A program made the position numbers and the translations under genes. A DNA stretch of 64,000 nt from Geopseudomonas aromaticivorans (GTDB lineage Bacteria > Pseudomonadota > Gammaproteobacteria > Pseudomonadales > Pseudomonadaceae), in NCBI RefSeq assembly GCF_019097855.1, contig NZ_JAHRGL010000012.1, positions 62,001 through 126,000 of the forward strand. The letters are read 5' to 3'. Shown piece after piece: positions 51,768-61,460 of this stretch. The notes below the pieces were generated by a model. It saw only the letters and a program-made list of their open reading frames with translations. It was not told the DNA's origin and ran no database searches. Position 1 is the stretch's first letter. Each line of letters opens with the position of its first letter.

Positions 51768-53606
51768 CTAGGCCATCTTCTTCAGCCGATAGTCGAGCTG
51801 GGCGCGGGTCATGCCGAGCAGGGCGGCGGCCTTGGACACGTTGCCCTCGCACTGCTCCATGGCGACCTCGATATACACCTCCTCGATATCCGGCAGCTTG
51901 ACCGGCCCGCGCTGCAGGGTGCGTTTTGCCAGGTTGAGCAGTTGCTCGTGGCTGGCTTCCTCCTGTTGTCCAATGCCGACACCGACCATTTCGCCCTCCG
52001 GCAGGCGGATACCGATGGCCGGACCGGCCTCCCAGCTGACCGTGCCCACCCGTTCGCGATGCCCGCCCTGGTTGAGACCGGAGAGGTGGCGCAGGTCGAT
52101 AGCATCGTCGTCATCGGCGAGGATCACTGCACGTTCGATGACGTTCTCGAATTCGCGGATATTGCCCGGCCAGTGATGATCGAGAAGCGCCTGCAGCGCC
52201 CGCGGTGTGATGCCGGTCAGCCGACGGCCGTGCAGCGCCGACAGCTTGGTGACGCAGACGTCCAGCAGCAGCGGCAGGTCGTCCTTGCGCTCGCGAAGCG
52301 GGGCAATGGTTACCGGGAATACGTTCAACCGGTAGAACAGGTCGCTGCGAAAGCGGCCTTCCTGGACCGCCACGGCCAGATCCTCGTTGGTCGCGGCGAT
52401 CACCCGTACATCCACCTTGACGGTCTTGTTGCTGCCCAGACGCTCAAGCTCGCCGCTCTGCAGCACGCGGAGCAGCTTGCTCTGCGCGGTCATGCTGAGG
52501 GTGGCGATTTCGTCGAGGAAGAGGGTGCCGCCATCGGCGTATTCAAAGCGCCCCGCGCGCGGCTCGGTGGCGCCGGAGTAGGCGCCGCGCTGCACGCCGA
52601 ACAGCTCGGACTCGATCAGCGCCTCGGGGATGGCCGCGCAGTTGATCTCCACGAAGGGGGCGTTTACGCGCCGACTGTTGGCATGCACCTCGTGGGCGAA
52701 CATGGTCTTGCCCACCCCGCTCTCGCCGAGCAGCAGAACGGTGGCGTTGGTGGTGGCCACCCGCAGGATCTTGTGCAGCGCGGAGTGATAGGCCGCCGAG
52801 CTGCCCACCGGGCGATCCAGCTCGACCAAGCTGTTGCGCGGCTGGGTCAGGCCGAAGGGCGCGGCGACCAAGCTGGGCGTCGCGGGTTTCTCGCCGGGCT
52901 GGGGCGACGGCGCGCCGCGGCGATGGTCGGCGGCGCGCGGCTGAAAGTACTTGAGGTCTTCCTCGGCGTCGACCCATTCCTCCACCGGCCGTGCCACGGC
53001 CCGGCAGACCTCGTCGCCGGCGGCTCGGCATTCGGTCTCGCGCACCAGGATGCGCTTGCCCATCAGGCGGGTCAGGAAGCCCGAGCTGTAGCCCACTTCC
53101 ATCCAGCAGATCGGATCGCTGCTGGTGCCGTTGCTGGCCACATGCAGATCGCTCTCCGCCGAATGCTTCCAGATGAACTCGCCGTACAGGTAGCCCTTGC
53201 TCTGGTCGAATTCTATGCACACCGGGGTGACTTCGACCATGCCGGCCAGGGCGTGCAGCTGCGCGCCGGCGGCGAGGATGTCGAGCTGGGTGCCGCTGGT
53301 GCGGGTCCTGATGGCCAGGTCGGCATCGCGCACACCGGTGAGGTAGCCGATGCGAGTGAACACCCCGCGGGTGTACTCGACCCCCATGGATTCGATCAGC
53401 TCCTGGCGCAGGGCGCCGAAGGCCTCGGCTTGCAGCAGGAGCATGCGTTTATCGCCGAGCCAGATCAGCCCCTCCTGGGGATTGAAAAACAGGTGTTCGG
53501 TGAGGTCCTGCATGTCGGGGAAACGCAGGTCGGTGATGATGCCACGGGAGTCGCTGCGCCTTCCCTTGCGTGCGCCTGCGCCGTTTTCGCTCGTGGTCGT
53601 ACTCAT
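51768..53606 (-). CDS. XylR/DmpR-type sigma-54-dependent activator
   Basis: 612 residues: an XylR_N aromatic-sensing domain (about 20-130), a V4R domain with its cysteines ('[15 protein letters not shown]', about 150-205), and an AAA+ domain with Walker A 'GESGVGKT' (294-301) and Walker B 'TLFLDE' (361-366). A C-terminal Fis-type HTH ('[18 protein letters not shown]') ends the protein. The sigma-54 contact loop is GAYSGA (341-346) instead of GAFTGA. This class derepresses on binding an aromatic effector and drives -24/-12 promoters; a perfect one lies in the divergent intergenic region. Start at 53606 keeps the family N-terminus. Confidence 0.93.
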   Translation of the reverse strand: MSTTTSENGAGARKGRRSDSRGIITDLRFPDMQDLTEHLFFNPQEGLIWLGDKRMLLLQAEAFGALRQELIESMGVEYTRGVFTRIGYLTGVRDADLAIRTRTSGTQLDILAAGAQLHALAGMVEVTPVCIEFDQSKGYLYGEFIWKHSAESDLHVASNGTSSDPICWMEVGYSSGFLTRLMGKRILVRETECRAAGDEVCRAVARPVEEWVDAEEDLKYFQPRAADHRRGAPSPQPGEKPATPSLVAAPFGLTQPRNSLVELDRPVGSSAAYHSALHKILRVATTNATVLLLGESGVGKTMFAHEVHANSRRVNAPFVEINCAAIPEALIESELFGVQRGAYSGATEPRAGRFEYADGGTLFLDEIATLSMTAQSKLLRVLQSGELERLGSNKTVKVDVRVIAATNEDLAVAVQEGRFRSDLFYRLNVFPVTIAPLRERKDDLPLLLDVCVTKLSALHGRRLTGITPRALQALLDHHWPGNIREFENVIERAVILADDDDAIDLRHLSGLNQGGHRERVGTVSWEAGPAIGIRLPEGEMVGVGIGQQEEASHEQLLNLAKRTLQRGPVKLPDIEEVYIEVAMEQCEGNVSKAAALLGMTRAQLDYRLKKMA

Positions 53607-53804
53607 GGATGTGCCTGTTTTACTTGTAGTTATCCGCAATGTGCTGCCGAGGTTGATTGCCAGCATGGCCTGTTCGGGATGCTCCGGACAAGCACCGTCG
53701 GTGATTTCATGTTTTTCGTTCCGAATTTTTGGTGCCTGCAGAAAATTCGCAAGGGTTGTCCGCTGCAAGGGGCTGCGCAACGCGCTCCGAAAGTCTCCGC
53801 AATA

Positions 53805-53850
53805 AATCCTAAGCTATTGAAAATAAAAGATATTCTAATATTTTCTGGCG
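53805..53850. promoter_or_regulatory. AT-rich bend region upstream of the sigma-54 promoter
   Basis: An A/T-rich stretch (TTGAAAATAAAAGATATTC onward) lies just upstream of the -24/-12 element, where IHF normally bends DNA between activator sites and promoter. No exact IHF consensus or activator palindrome was identified by eye in 53607-53804. Confidence 0.4.
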
Positions 53851-53863
53851 CCTTTTCAGGTGC

Positions 53864-53878
53864 TGGCACGGCCGTTGC
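53864..53878 (+). promoter_or_regulatory. Sigma-54 (-24/-12) promoter
   Basis: TGGCAC-N5-TTGC, an exact match to the sigma-54 consensus with correct spacing, about 97 bp upstream of the meta-cleavage operon start. Confidence 0.9.
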
Positions 53879-53974
53879 TCTACCTAGGGAAAGCGCCGGC
53901 AGTTCTCTCGGCGCAACTGACCGGGGCGTTGGGCAAGGGCCTCCGGAACAATAAAAACAACAGAGGGACGTGAA

Positions 53975-54874
53975 GTGGCAGAGATCAACTCACTGGGTTA
54001 TGTCGGCCTGGGTGTCAGCGATCTGGATCAGTGGCAGTGGTTCGCTACCGAGATCCTCGGTCTGCAGGTTGGCCAGCGCGACGCGCAGGGCATGAGCCTG
54101 CGCATGGATGAGCACCAGCAACGCATCTTCCTGGAAGAAAACAGCAACGACGATCTGCTGGTGGCCGGCTGGCAGTTCAAGACCGAGCAGGCGCTCGAGG
54201 AGTACGTGGCCGAGCTGCGCGACAAGGGCGCCGAGGTCACCACCGTACCGTCGCAGACCCTGCAACGGCGCAAGGTGGAAAAGGCCTACGCCTGCCAGGA
54301 CCCCAACGGTTTCACTCATGAGTTCTTCTTCGGTCCGCACGTGGCCCAGTTGCGAGATCCGTTCCGCTCCAAGGTGTTGAAGAGAGGCTTCGTCTGCGGC
54401 GAGCTGGGCGTCGGCCACATCCTGCCGTTCGCCAAGGCCGGCAAGGGCGAGCAGACCCTGAGCTTCTACAAGGACGTGCTCAAGCTGCGCGTCAGTGACT
54501 ACATCCGCGAGGAGATCATGCCCGGCTTGTTGGTGGATGCGACCTTCTTCCACACCGCCAGCGGCCGCCACCACTCGATCGCCACCGCCGAAAATCCGAT
54601 GGCCACCAAGACCCTCAACCACTTCATGTTGCAGGTGGAAGACCTCGACGACGTCGGCTTGGCCTACGACCGCACGGTGAAGGCCGGCATTTCGGTGGCT
54701 CTGGAGCTGGGCCATCACCCGAACGACCGCATGTTCTCCTTCTACGCCCGCACACCGTCCGGTTTCAACTTCGAAATCGGTTGGGGCGGGGTGGTGATCG
54801 ATGAGAACGACTGGGAAGTGCGCAGCTACTCCCAGATGAGCGACTGGGGCCACAAACGCAACCAGATCGCCTGA
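53975..54874 (+). CDS. Extradiol ring-cleavage dioxygenase, BphC/HsaC type
   Basis: A 299-residue two-domain vicinal oxygen chelate protein. The Fe(II) ligands are visible as His148 ('GVGHILPF'), His216 ('LNHFML') and Glu267 ('FNFEIGWGG'). 'NDRMFSFYARTPSGF' is the usual strand before the Glu ligand. It cleaves a catechol ring next to the hydroxyls. Together with a C-C hydrolase and an HsaA-like monooxygenase it matches the HsaA-HsaC-HsaD set for the phenolic seco-steroid, though an alkyl- or aryl-catechol substrate is possible given the XylR-type activator. GTG start behind GAGGGACG. Confidence 0.9.
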   Translation: MAEINSLGYVGLGVSDLDQWQWFATEILGLQVGQRDAQGMSLRMDEHQQRIFLEENSNDDLLVAGWQFKTEQALEEYVAELRDKGAEVTTVPSQTLQRRKVEKAYACQDPNGFTHEFFFGPHVAQLRDPFRSKVLKRGFVCGELGVGHILPFAKAGKGEQTLSFYKDVLKLRVSDYIREEIMPGLLVDATFFHTASGRHHSIATAENPMATKTLNHFMLQVEDLDDVGLAYDRTVKAGISVALELGHHPNDRMFSFYARTPSGFNFEIGWGGVVIDENDWEVRSYSQMSDWGHKRNQIA

Positions 54875-54896
54875 TCGACACAACGGAGACTTGCAC

Positions 54897-55775
54897 ATGA
54901 GCATCTGGCTGGACTTTCTGGGCGCCGAGATCCGCTACGTCGATCTGCCCACCTTTGGACGCACCCGTATCGCCGAAGCCGGCCACGGCAAGGCCGAGAC
55001 GCTGATCCTGATGCACGGCATCGGCGGCCACCTGGAGGCCTATGCCAAGAACGTGGTGGCCCTCGGCGAGCAGTACCACGTGATTGCCTTCGACTATGTC
55101 GGCCACGGTCTGTCGGCGAAGAAAACCGATATCGAGTACTCGATTGCCGACTACGTCGAGCAGCTGCGCGAGCTGCTGGATGCACTGGACATCCAGCAGG
55201 CGCACATCTCCGGCGAGTCGCTGGGCGGGGTGGTCACCGGCGAGTTCGCGGTGCGCTATCCGCAGCGCATCAAGCGCGCGGTGCTCAACACCACCGGCGG
55301 CATCCCGGTGGTCAGCGACAAGGGCCGTGCCGACCTCAAGTACCTGGCCGAACTGTCGGCACGCAGCTTCGGTCAGGCGCCGACCTTCGACAGCATCCGC
55401 GAGCGCATGCAGTGGCTGCTCTACGAGGGCAACTGGCACCTGCTGACCGATGAACTGGTCCAGACCCGGCTGACCTTCTACTCCTCGGCCGGCTATCAAC
55501 AGTGCGCACCGCTGATCTACGCGCGCCTCAAGCGGGTCAAGGAGGGCGGCACGCCGGACATGATCGAGCTGGAAAAGGTGCAGTGCGAAACCCTGCTGCT
55601 GTGGACCACCCACAACCCGATCCACGACGTGGCCGCCGCCGAGTCGGCACTGCCGCGCCTGCCGAAAGGGCAGCTGTACGTGATGCAGACCGAGGCCGGG
55701 CACTGGCCGCAGTACGAGGACCCGCAGGAGTTCAACCGGGTGATGTTGCAGTTCCTGGCCAGTGGAACAGTGTGA
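54897..55775 (+). CDS. Alpha/beta hydrolase, meta-cleavage product C-C hydrolase
   Basis: A 292-residue hydrolase with oxyanion loop 'MHGIGGHLEAY' and a catalytic triad read as Ser108 ('SGESLGG'), Asp244 ('NPIHDVAA') and His269 ('EAGHWPQYED'). Enzymes of this kind (BphD, HsaD, DmpD) split the dienoate made by the extradiol dioxygenase encoded 22 bp upstream. GGAGAC lies before the ATG. Whether it prefers a steroid-sized or a small product cannot be read from the sequence. Confidence 0.88.
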   Translation: MSIWLDFLGAEIRYVDLPTFGRTRIAEAGHGKAETLILMHGIGGHLEAYAKNVVALGEQYHVIAFDYVGHGLSAKKTDIEYSIADYVEQLRELLDALDIQQAHISGESLGGVVTGEFAVRYPQRIKRAVLNTTGGIPVVSDKGRADLKYLAELSARSFGQAPTFDSIRERMQWLLYEGNWHLLTDELVQTRLTFYSSAGYQQCAPLIYARLKRVKEGGTPDMIELEKVQCETLLLWTTHNPIHDVAAAESALPRLPKGQLYVMQTEAGHWPQYEDPQEFNRVMLQFLASGTV

Positions 55776-55858
55776 CGCCCGCCGAACAGGACAGACCTGC
55801 CGTTTCGATCCGGATTGCCGATCCGGCTAGCCAATAAAAATAAATGCGAGATACCAAC

Positions 55859-57079
55859 ATGAACCAAGTCCTGAAGAAGTCCGAAGTCATCGCCTGCCAG
55901 CAGATTCCCAGCGAAGCCGAGCTGCTGCAGCGCGCCCGCGACCTGATCCCGATGCTGCTGGAAAAGGCCTCATCGGTGGAGAAGAACCGCATGGTCTCGA
56001 AGGAAACCATCCAGGCTTTCGTCGATGCCGGTTTCTTCAAGATCCTCCAGCCGGCCCAGTTCGGTGGCTGGGAAATGAACCCCAGCGTGTTCTACAAGGT
56101 GCTCATGGAGCTGGGTCGCGGCTGCTGCAGCAGCGCCTGGAACATGATGATCCTCGGCATCCACCAGTGGGAATTCGGCAGCATGCCCGAGCAGGCCTGC
56201 ATCGATGTCTGGGGCGAGGACGATCGCGCCATCATCGCTTCTTCCTACCCACCCTTCGGCAAGGTTGAGGAGGTCGAGGGTGGCTACCGCATCAGCGGTA
56301 CCTGGAAGACCTCCAGCGGCTGCGACCACGGCCAGTGGGCCTTCCTCGGCGGCCTGCGCAAGGATGCCGAGGGCAAGGTGATCGACCGCCTGTCGATGCT
56401 GGTGTCGGCCGACGACTACGAGATCATCGACGACTGGCACACCTTCGGCCTGTCCGGCACCGGCAGTAAGAGCCTGTTGGTCAAGGATGCCTTCGTGCCG
56501 TACCACCGCGCGCACAGCCTGATCAAGTACGAGTACAACGAGCGCGGCAACCACTACCTGTATCCGTTCAACCAGGTGTTCTTCGGGGCGGTATCCTCGC
56601 TGATCGTCGGCATGGCCCAAGGCGGCGTCGACGAGTACATCCGCCAGATGAGCGTGCGTACCAACACCACCGACGGCAACAACGCCTCGCTCAGCCCCTA
56701 CGTCAAGGATCGCCTGGGCAACGCCGTGGTGCGGGTGCGTACCGCCCGCGCCCGCCTGCTGCAGATGATGGCCGAGAGCACCGAGATCGTGGAGCGCCGC
56801 GAACTGGTACCGACCTTCGAGCGCGTCCACTACATGCTCGACATCGCCCGCGTCGGCCGCGAGTGCGAGGAAGCGGTGATGCTGCTGTTCAAGGCCACTT
56901 CGGCCCGCGGTATCTATCTGGACAACCCGCTGCAACGCATCCTGCGCGACGTCATCGCCGCCGCCAACCACATCACCCAGAACGCCGACGACACCGCCGG
57001 CATGCTCGGTGCCTACCTGCTCGGCCAGCAGTTGCCGCCGATGATCTTCGGCCTCGAGGCGGTATCGATCAACGACTGA
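55859..57079 (+). CDS. HsaA-like flavin-dependent monooxygenase
   Basis: A 406-residue protein with the acyl-CoA dehydrogenase fold but the signatures of group D two-component monooxygenases: 'GFFKILQPAQFGGWEMNPS', 'RISGTWKTSSGCDHGQWAFL' and 'FGLSGTGSKSLLVKDAFVP'. These blocks resemble mycobacterial HsaA, which hydroxylates the phenolic ring A of 3-HSA to a catechol. It would make the substrate of the dioxygenase in the same operon. A flavin reductase partner (HsaB) is not in the window. An upstream in-frame ATG at 55844 is possible. Confidence 0.87.
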   Translation: MNQVLKKSEVIACQQIPSEAELLQRARDLIPMLLEKASSVEKNRMVSKETIQAFVDAGFFKILQPAQFGGWEMNPSVFYKVLMELGRGCCSSAWNMMILGIHQWEFGSMPEQACIDVWGEDDRAIIASSYPPFGKVEEVEGGYRISGTWKTSSGCDHGQWAFLGGLRKDAEGKVIDRLSMLVSADDYEIIDDWHTFGLSGTGSKSLLVKDAFVPYHRAHSLIKYEYNERGNHYLYPFNQVFFGAVSSLIVGMAQGGVDEYIRQMSVRTNTTDGNNASLSPYVKDRLGNAVVRVRTARARLLQMMAESTEIVERRELVPTFERVHYMLDIARVGRECEEAVMLLFKATSARGIYLDNPLQRILRDVIAAANHITQNADDTAGMLGAYLLGQQLPPMIFGLEAVSIND

Positions 57080-57117
57080 GGGTATTCGGGGGAATTTGTG
57101 TAGTCCGAGGTATGCAA

Positions 57118-57141
57118 CTGCCGGCAGCCTGGCTCCGGCAG
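57118..57141 (+). terminator. Hairpin between monooxygenase and DUF1302 genes
   Basis: CTGCCGG-c-AGCC paired with GGCT-CCGGCAG, with no U-run. It may attenuate or process the operon transcript rather than end it. Confidence 0.4.
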
Positions 57142-57189
57142 TCGCTCCATAACAATAAAAGACGGGTCACCGTCATTCGAGGTGTTCAT

Positions 57190-58881
57190 ATGGCCAATAA
57201 AAGACACTCCACTGTCAGTCCTGCCTGCGTGGTTGAAAAAGCCTTCAAACTTTCCGCACTGAGCGTCGCAATACTGTTGCTGCCCAATATGCCGGTCCAG
57301 GCCTTCCAGTTCGAGACTGGCAGCGACTGGGAGGCGCGTTGGGACAACACGCTCAAGTACAGCAACGCCTGGCGAGTCAAGGATCAGCACGACAAGCTGG
57401 TGGCCGACCCGAACCTGGACGATGGCGATCGCAACTTCGACCAGGGAATCGTCTCCAACCGCGTCGACCTGCTCTCCGAGCTGGACGTCTCGCGCAACGG
57501 CGTCGGCTTCCGCGTCAGCGGCGCGGCCTGGTACGACGATGTCTACAACAAGGACAACGACAACGACTCGCCGGATACCGCCAACGCCTTCAGCGTCGAT
57601 CACGACGAGTTCACCGACGACACCCGCGACCTGCATGGCCGCGATGCCGAGATCCTCGACGCCTTCGTCTACAGCGACTTCAACCTGGGCGAAGAGATGT
57701 GGGGCGTGGCCCGCCTGGGTCAGCACGCCCTGCTGTACGGCGAGAGCCTGTTCTTCGGCAGCAACGGCATCGCCGCCGCCCAGCAGCCGATCGACGTGGT
57801 CAAGGCGATCTCGGTGCCCAACTCGCAGTTCAAGGAGCTCGGCCTGCCGGTCAAGCAGATTTCCGGCCAGCTGCAGCTGACCCCCAGCTTCTCGGTGGGC
57901 GCCTACTACCAGTTCGAGTGGGACAGCAACCGCATTCCGGGTTCCGGAAGTTACTTCAGCCCGGCCGACCTGCTCGACGAGGGCGGCGAGCGCATCATCC
58001 TCGCCACTGTGCCAGGCGTCGGGCCGGTGGCTTCCTTCTATCGCGGCAAGGATATCGATGCGCGCGACTCGGGGCAGGGCGGCATCCAGCTGCGCTACCG
58101 CTCCGATGAGCTGGACACCGACTTCGGCCTGTATGCGGTGCGCTACCACGACAAGAACTTCCAGGTGCAGGTGCGCCCGGGAGCCAATGTCGGCCCTGGC
58201 CAGCCCGCCGACAAGCAGGGCGAGTACATGCTGGTGTTCCCCGAGGACATCAAGGCCTACGGCTTCAGCGCCAACCGGGGCATCGGCAACGCCAACGTCG
58301 GTTTCGAGGCCTCGATCCGTCACAACGCGCCGCTGGTCAGCCTGACCGTGGCGGACCTCAGCGCCGTGGCGCCGGTAGCGATCGGCGACAACGACCACAA
58401 CCCGCTGTACGCCGTCGGCAAGACCGCGCACGCGCAGATCAACATGATCAACGTGCTGCCCACCGGCACCTTCTGGGATTCGGCAGCCATCCTCGCCGAG
58501 CTGGCCTGGAACCGCACGCTGAGCGTGGACAAGAACCGCGACATGCTCGACCCCAACTCCACCCGTGACGCCACCGCCATGCGTGTGGTGTTCACCCCGA
58601 CCTACTTCCAGGTACTCGACGGCCTCGACCTGTCAGTGCCGATGGGCTTCGGCTACGGCATCGACGGTCGCTCCTCGGCGGTCGGCGGCTTCAGCCAGTC
58701 CAAGGGCGGCAACTACAACATCGGTATCTCCGGTGACTATCTGAAGTCGATCAACTTCAGCCTGGCCTACAACGGCTTCTTCGGCCCCTCGGCGCCGATC
58801 AACATCGGCGGCATCAAGACCTACGAACAGACCAACGCCGACCGCGATTTCGTCGCCTTCAGCGTCTCGCACACTTTCTGA
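57190..58881 (+). CDS. DUF1302 outer-membrane protein
   Basis: A 563-residue protein with a signal region ('AFKLSALSVAILLLPNMPVQ', then AFQF) and alternating beta-strand segments through to a terminal Phe ('FSVSHTF'), the barrel-assembly signal. DUF1302 proteins usually pair with DUF1329 and often stand in clusters for hydrophobic substrates; a channel for uptake is inferred. It follows the monooxygenase by 110 bp on the same strand and precedes DUF1329 by 10 bp. Confidence 0.88.
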   Translation: MANKRHSTVSPACVVEKAFKLSALSVAILLLPNMPVQAFQFETGSDWEARWDNTLKYSNAWRVKDQHDKLVADPNLDDGDRNFDQGIVSNRVDLLSELDVSRNGVGFRVSGAAWYDDVYNKDNDNDSPDTANAFSVDHDEFTDDTRDLHGRDAEILDAFVYSDFNLGEEMWGVARLGQHALLYGESLFFGSNGIAAAQQPIDVVKAISVPNSQFKELGLPVKQISGQLQLTPSFSVGAYYQFEWDSNRIPGSGSYFSPADLLDEGGERIILATVPGVGPVASFYRGKDIDARDSGQGGIQLRYRSDELDTDFGLYAVRYHDKNFQVQVRPGANVGPGQPADKQGEYMLVFPEDIKAYGFSANRGIGNANVGFEASIRHNAPLVSLTVADLSAVAPVAIGDNDHNPLYAVGKTAHAQINMINVLPTGTFWDSAAILAELAWNRTLSVDKNRDMLDPNSTRDATAMRVVFTPTYFQVLDGLDLSVPMGFGYGIDGRSSAVGGFSQSKGGNYNIGISGDYLKSINFSLAYNGFFGPSAPINIGGIKTYEQTNADRDFVAFSVSHTF

Positions 58882-58891
58882 GGTGTTGAAC

Positions 58892-60265
58892 ATGTACAAC
58901 AACAAGAAAACCCGCTTCCTGACTTGCGTATCCCTGCTGACCCTGTGCATCGGCGCCGCCCACGCGGCAGTCAGCCCGCAGCAGGCTGCAGCCCTGAAAG
59001 ACAAGCTGACCCCGCTGGGCGCCGAGCGCGCCGGCAATGCCGACGGCAGCATCCCGGCCTGGAACGGCGGTTTCACCCAGGTACCGGCCGGTTACCAGCC
59101 TGGCCAGCGCAATGTCGATCCGTTCGCCGCCGACAAGCCGCTGTTCACCATCACCGCGGCCAACCTGGAGCAGTACAAGGACAAGCTGGCCGAGGGGGTG
59201 ATCCAGCTGTTCAAGGAAAATCCGGACACCTTCCACATCGACGTCTATCCGACCCGCCGCACGGCCGCGGCGCCGCAGTGGATCTACGACAACACCCTGA
59301 AGAACGCGACCAACGCGACCCTGGAGAACGACGGTCTGACCGTGAAGGGCGCCTACGGCGGCGTGCCGTTCCCGATTCCCCAGTCGGGCCTGGAAGTGCA
59401 CTGGAACCACATGACCCTGTGGCGTGGCGAGTCGACCCACACCAAGTACAAGGTGTGGACCACCACCGCCGATGGCAAGCAGGTGCTGGCCACCGCGGCC
59501 GAGGACGAAGGGCAGTACCCCTACTACTACAAGGAAGGTTCGGCCGAAACGACGCCCAACCCCAACTACATGCTGGCCATCCAGGCGACCTACGCCCCGG
59601 CCTTCCGCGCTGGCGAGGCGCTGATGGTGCACAACGTCCTCGACCACGTGAAGGGCCGCACCCTGTGGCAGTACCTGGCCGGCCAGCGTCGCGTGCGCCG
59701 CGCGCCGAGTATCAACTTCGACACGCCGAACGTGGTGGCCTCCGGGGTCAACTTCGTCGACGAGACCTTCGGTGGCGGCGGCTCGCCGGAACGCTACGAC
59801 TGGAAGCTGCTCGGCAAGCGGGAAATGATCATTCCCTACAACAACAACAAGCTGCTGGCCCATGGCGACCAGGAAGTGATGGGGCAGCGCCACGCCAAGC
59901 CGGAAATGATGCGCTGGGAGCTGCACCGGGTCTGGGAGGTCGAGGCGACCCTGAAGCCGGGCAAGCGGCATGCCGTGCCCAAGCGCAAGTACTACTACGA
60001 CGAGGACAACTGGGGTACCGCGATCCTCGACGGTTGGGACGCCGAAGGCACCCTGTGGCGCACCTCGCTGACCACGCCGTTCGCTGCGCCGGACATCCCG
60101 GCCACGGTTAACTACTGCACCGGTTTCTTCCACGACCACCGCACCAAGGCCTGGGTCTACAACTGCGCCCTGGGCGATGCCGGCAAGGACCAGTACGCCA
60201 TGGCCGAGCGCCGTCGCGAGAGCTACTTCTCGCCGGAATCGCTGACCAACCAGAGTGCGCGCTAA
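58892..60265 (+). CDS. DUF1329 exported protein
   Basis: A 457-residue exported protein: signal peptide 'TCVSLLTLCIGAAHAAVSPQ', then the DUF1329 pattern of 'LTPLGAERAGNADGSIPAWN', 'GVPFPIPQSGLEVHWNHMT' and 'GWDAEGTLWRTS'. The family is predicted to be periplasmic or an outer-membrane-associated beta protein. Its constant pairing with DUF1302 suggests lipid-like ligand handling. The start at 58892 has AGGTG upstream. Confidence 0.9.
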   Translation: MYNNKKTRFLTCVSLLTLCIGAAHAAVSPQQAAALKDKLTPLGAERAGNADGSIPAWNGGFTQVPAGYQPGQRNVDPFAADKPLFTITAANLEQYKDKLAEGVIQLFKENPDTFHIDVYPTRRTAAAPQWIYDNTLKNATNATLENDGLTVKGAYGGVPFPIPQSGLEVHWNHMTLWRGESTHTKYKVWTTTADGKQVLATAAEDEGQYPYYYKEGSAETTPNPNYMLAIQATYAPAFRAGEALMVHNVLDHVKGRTLWQYLAGQRRVRRAPSINFDTPNVVASGVNFVDETFGGGGSPERYDWKLLGKREMIIPYNNNKLLAHGDQEVMGQRHAKPEMMRWELHRVWEVEATLKPGKRHAVPKRKYYYDEDNWGTAILDGWDAEGTLWRTSLTTPFAAPDIPATVNYCTGFFHDHRTKAWVYNCALGDAGKDQYAMAERRRESYFSPESLTNQSAR

Positions 60266-60282
60266 GCCTTGAAGGCAGACAA

Positions 60283-60311
60283 CTGCCTGCCCTGCTTGCC
60301 AGGGCAGGCAG
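60283..60311 (+). terminator. Intra-operon hairpin
   Basis: A perfect 12-bp stem, CTGCCTGCCCTG / CAGGGCAGGCAG with loop CTTGC, between DUF1329 and YCF48 genes and without a T-run. It could stabilise the upstream transcript and lower downstream expression. Confidence 0.55.
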
Positions 60312-60347
60312 CCTGTCCGGTGGTATGTGGTAGTGGAGGTTCAAACA

Positions 60348-61433
60348 GTGAAAAGAACAATAATTGCCTTGTGCGTATCCCTGGCTGGCATGGCGGCAGC
60401 CGTCGCGCCGGCCTCTGCCGAGCAGGCCGACAGCCCTCAGGTAGCCAGCCGCAACGTGCCCGACACCCTGGACCAGCCGGCCGCGCGCTCGTCGCTGGCT
60501 TCGCGTTCCATGCTCAGCGCGCTCGCCACTGCCGGGGAGCGCATCGTCGCGGTGGGCGTGCGCGGCCACATCGTCTATTCCGACGACCGCGGGCAGAGCT
60601 GGCAGCAAGCCAGCGTGCCGGTATCCGTGACCCTGACCGGCGTGTGCTTCGCCGATGCGCAGACCGGCTGGGCGGTCGGCCATCGCGGGGTAATCCTCAA
60701 GACCGTGGACGGCGGCCAGAACTGGAGCAAGCAGTTCGACGGGCTACGGGCCGCAACGGCCATCGTCCAGGCACGCGAGCTGGAGAACCCGGAGCGAGTG
60801 CACGATGCCCGTCGCCTGGAGTCGGAGGGCGCCGACAAACCGTTCCTCGATGTCCAGTGTCTCGATCGCCAGCAAGTCGTGGCTGTGGGTGCCTTCGGTC
60901 TGGGCTTCGCCACCCGCGACGGCGGCAACAGCTGGACGCCATCGCTGGCGCTGCTCGACGGCACGGAGCAGCGCCATGTCAATGTCGCCCGCCTGCTCGA
61001 CGGCAAGCTCTATCTGGCCGGCGAGTTGGGCATGCTGCTGCGCCTGGGCAGCGACCTGCAGCAGCTTGAATCGCTCGGCGAGCCCTATGCCGGCAGCTTC
61101 TTCGGTCTGGTCGTCAGTCGCCAGGGCAGCCTGCTGGCCTTCGGCCTGCGCGGCAACCTGTTCCGCTCCACCGATGCCGGGGCGAGCTGGCAGCAGGTCG
61201 AGCTGGCGAGCAGCCAGAGCCTGACCGCCGGGGTCAACCTGAGCGATGGCGGCATCCTACTGGTCGACGAGTCCGGCGCGGGCTGGCTCAGCCTCGACGA
61301 CGGCCAGAGCTTCAAGTCGGTCAAACCGACCGCGCAGTTTCCTTTCGCCGGCCTGCTGGCCACCGCCGAGGGCGGCGGCGTGGCCGTTGGCGTGAACGGC
61401 ATTTCCTTCTTCGAGCCGGGCGCATTGCGTTGA
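60348..61433 (+). CDS. YCF48/BNR-repeat periplasmic protein, second copy
   Basis: A 361-residue exported protein (signal 'TIIALCVSLAGMAAAVAPAS', then AEQ). Propeller motifs include 'SDDRGQSWQ', 'TVDGGQNWS', 'TRDGGNSWT' and 'STDAGASWQ'. The GTG start follows GGAGG. It is 27 bp upstream of the RND gene, repeating the arrangement at 17019-20430. The two YCF48 proteins differ in length and loop sequence, suggesting that each serves its own transporter. Confidence 0.87.
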   Translation: MKRTIIALCVSLAGMAAAVAPASAEQADSPQVASRNVPDTLDQPAARSSLASRSMLSALATAGERIVAVGVRGHIVYSDDRGQSWQQASVPVSVTLTGVCFADAQTGWAVGHRGVILKTVDGGQNWSKQFDGLRAATAIVQARELENPERVHDARRLESEGADKPFLDVQCLDRQQVVAVGAFGLGFATRDGGNSWTPSLALLDGTEQRHVNVARLLDGKLYLAGELGMLLRLGSDLQQLESLGEPYAGSFFGLVVSRQGSLLAFGLRGNLFRSTDAGASWQQVELASSQSLTAGVNLSDGGILLVDESGAGWLSLDDGQSFKSVKPTAQFPFAGLLATAEGGGVAVGVNGISFFEPGALR

Positions 61434-61460
61434 GTCGGTAAACAACAAGAGGTCAACAAC

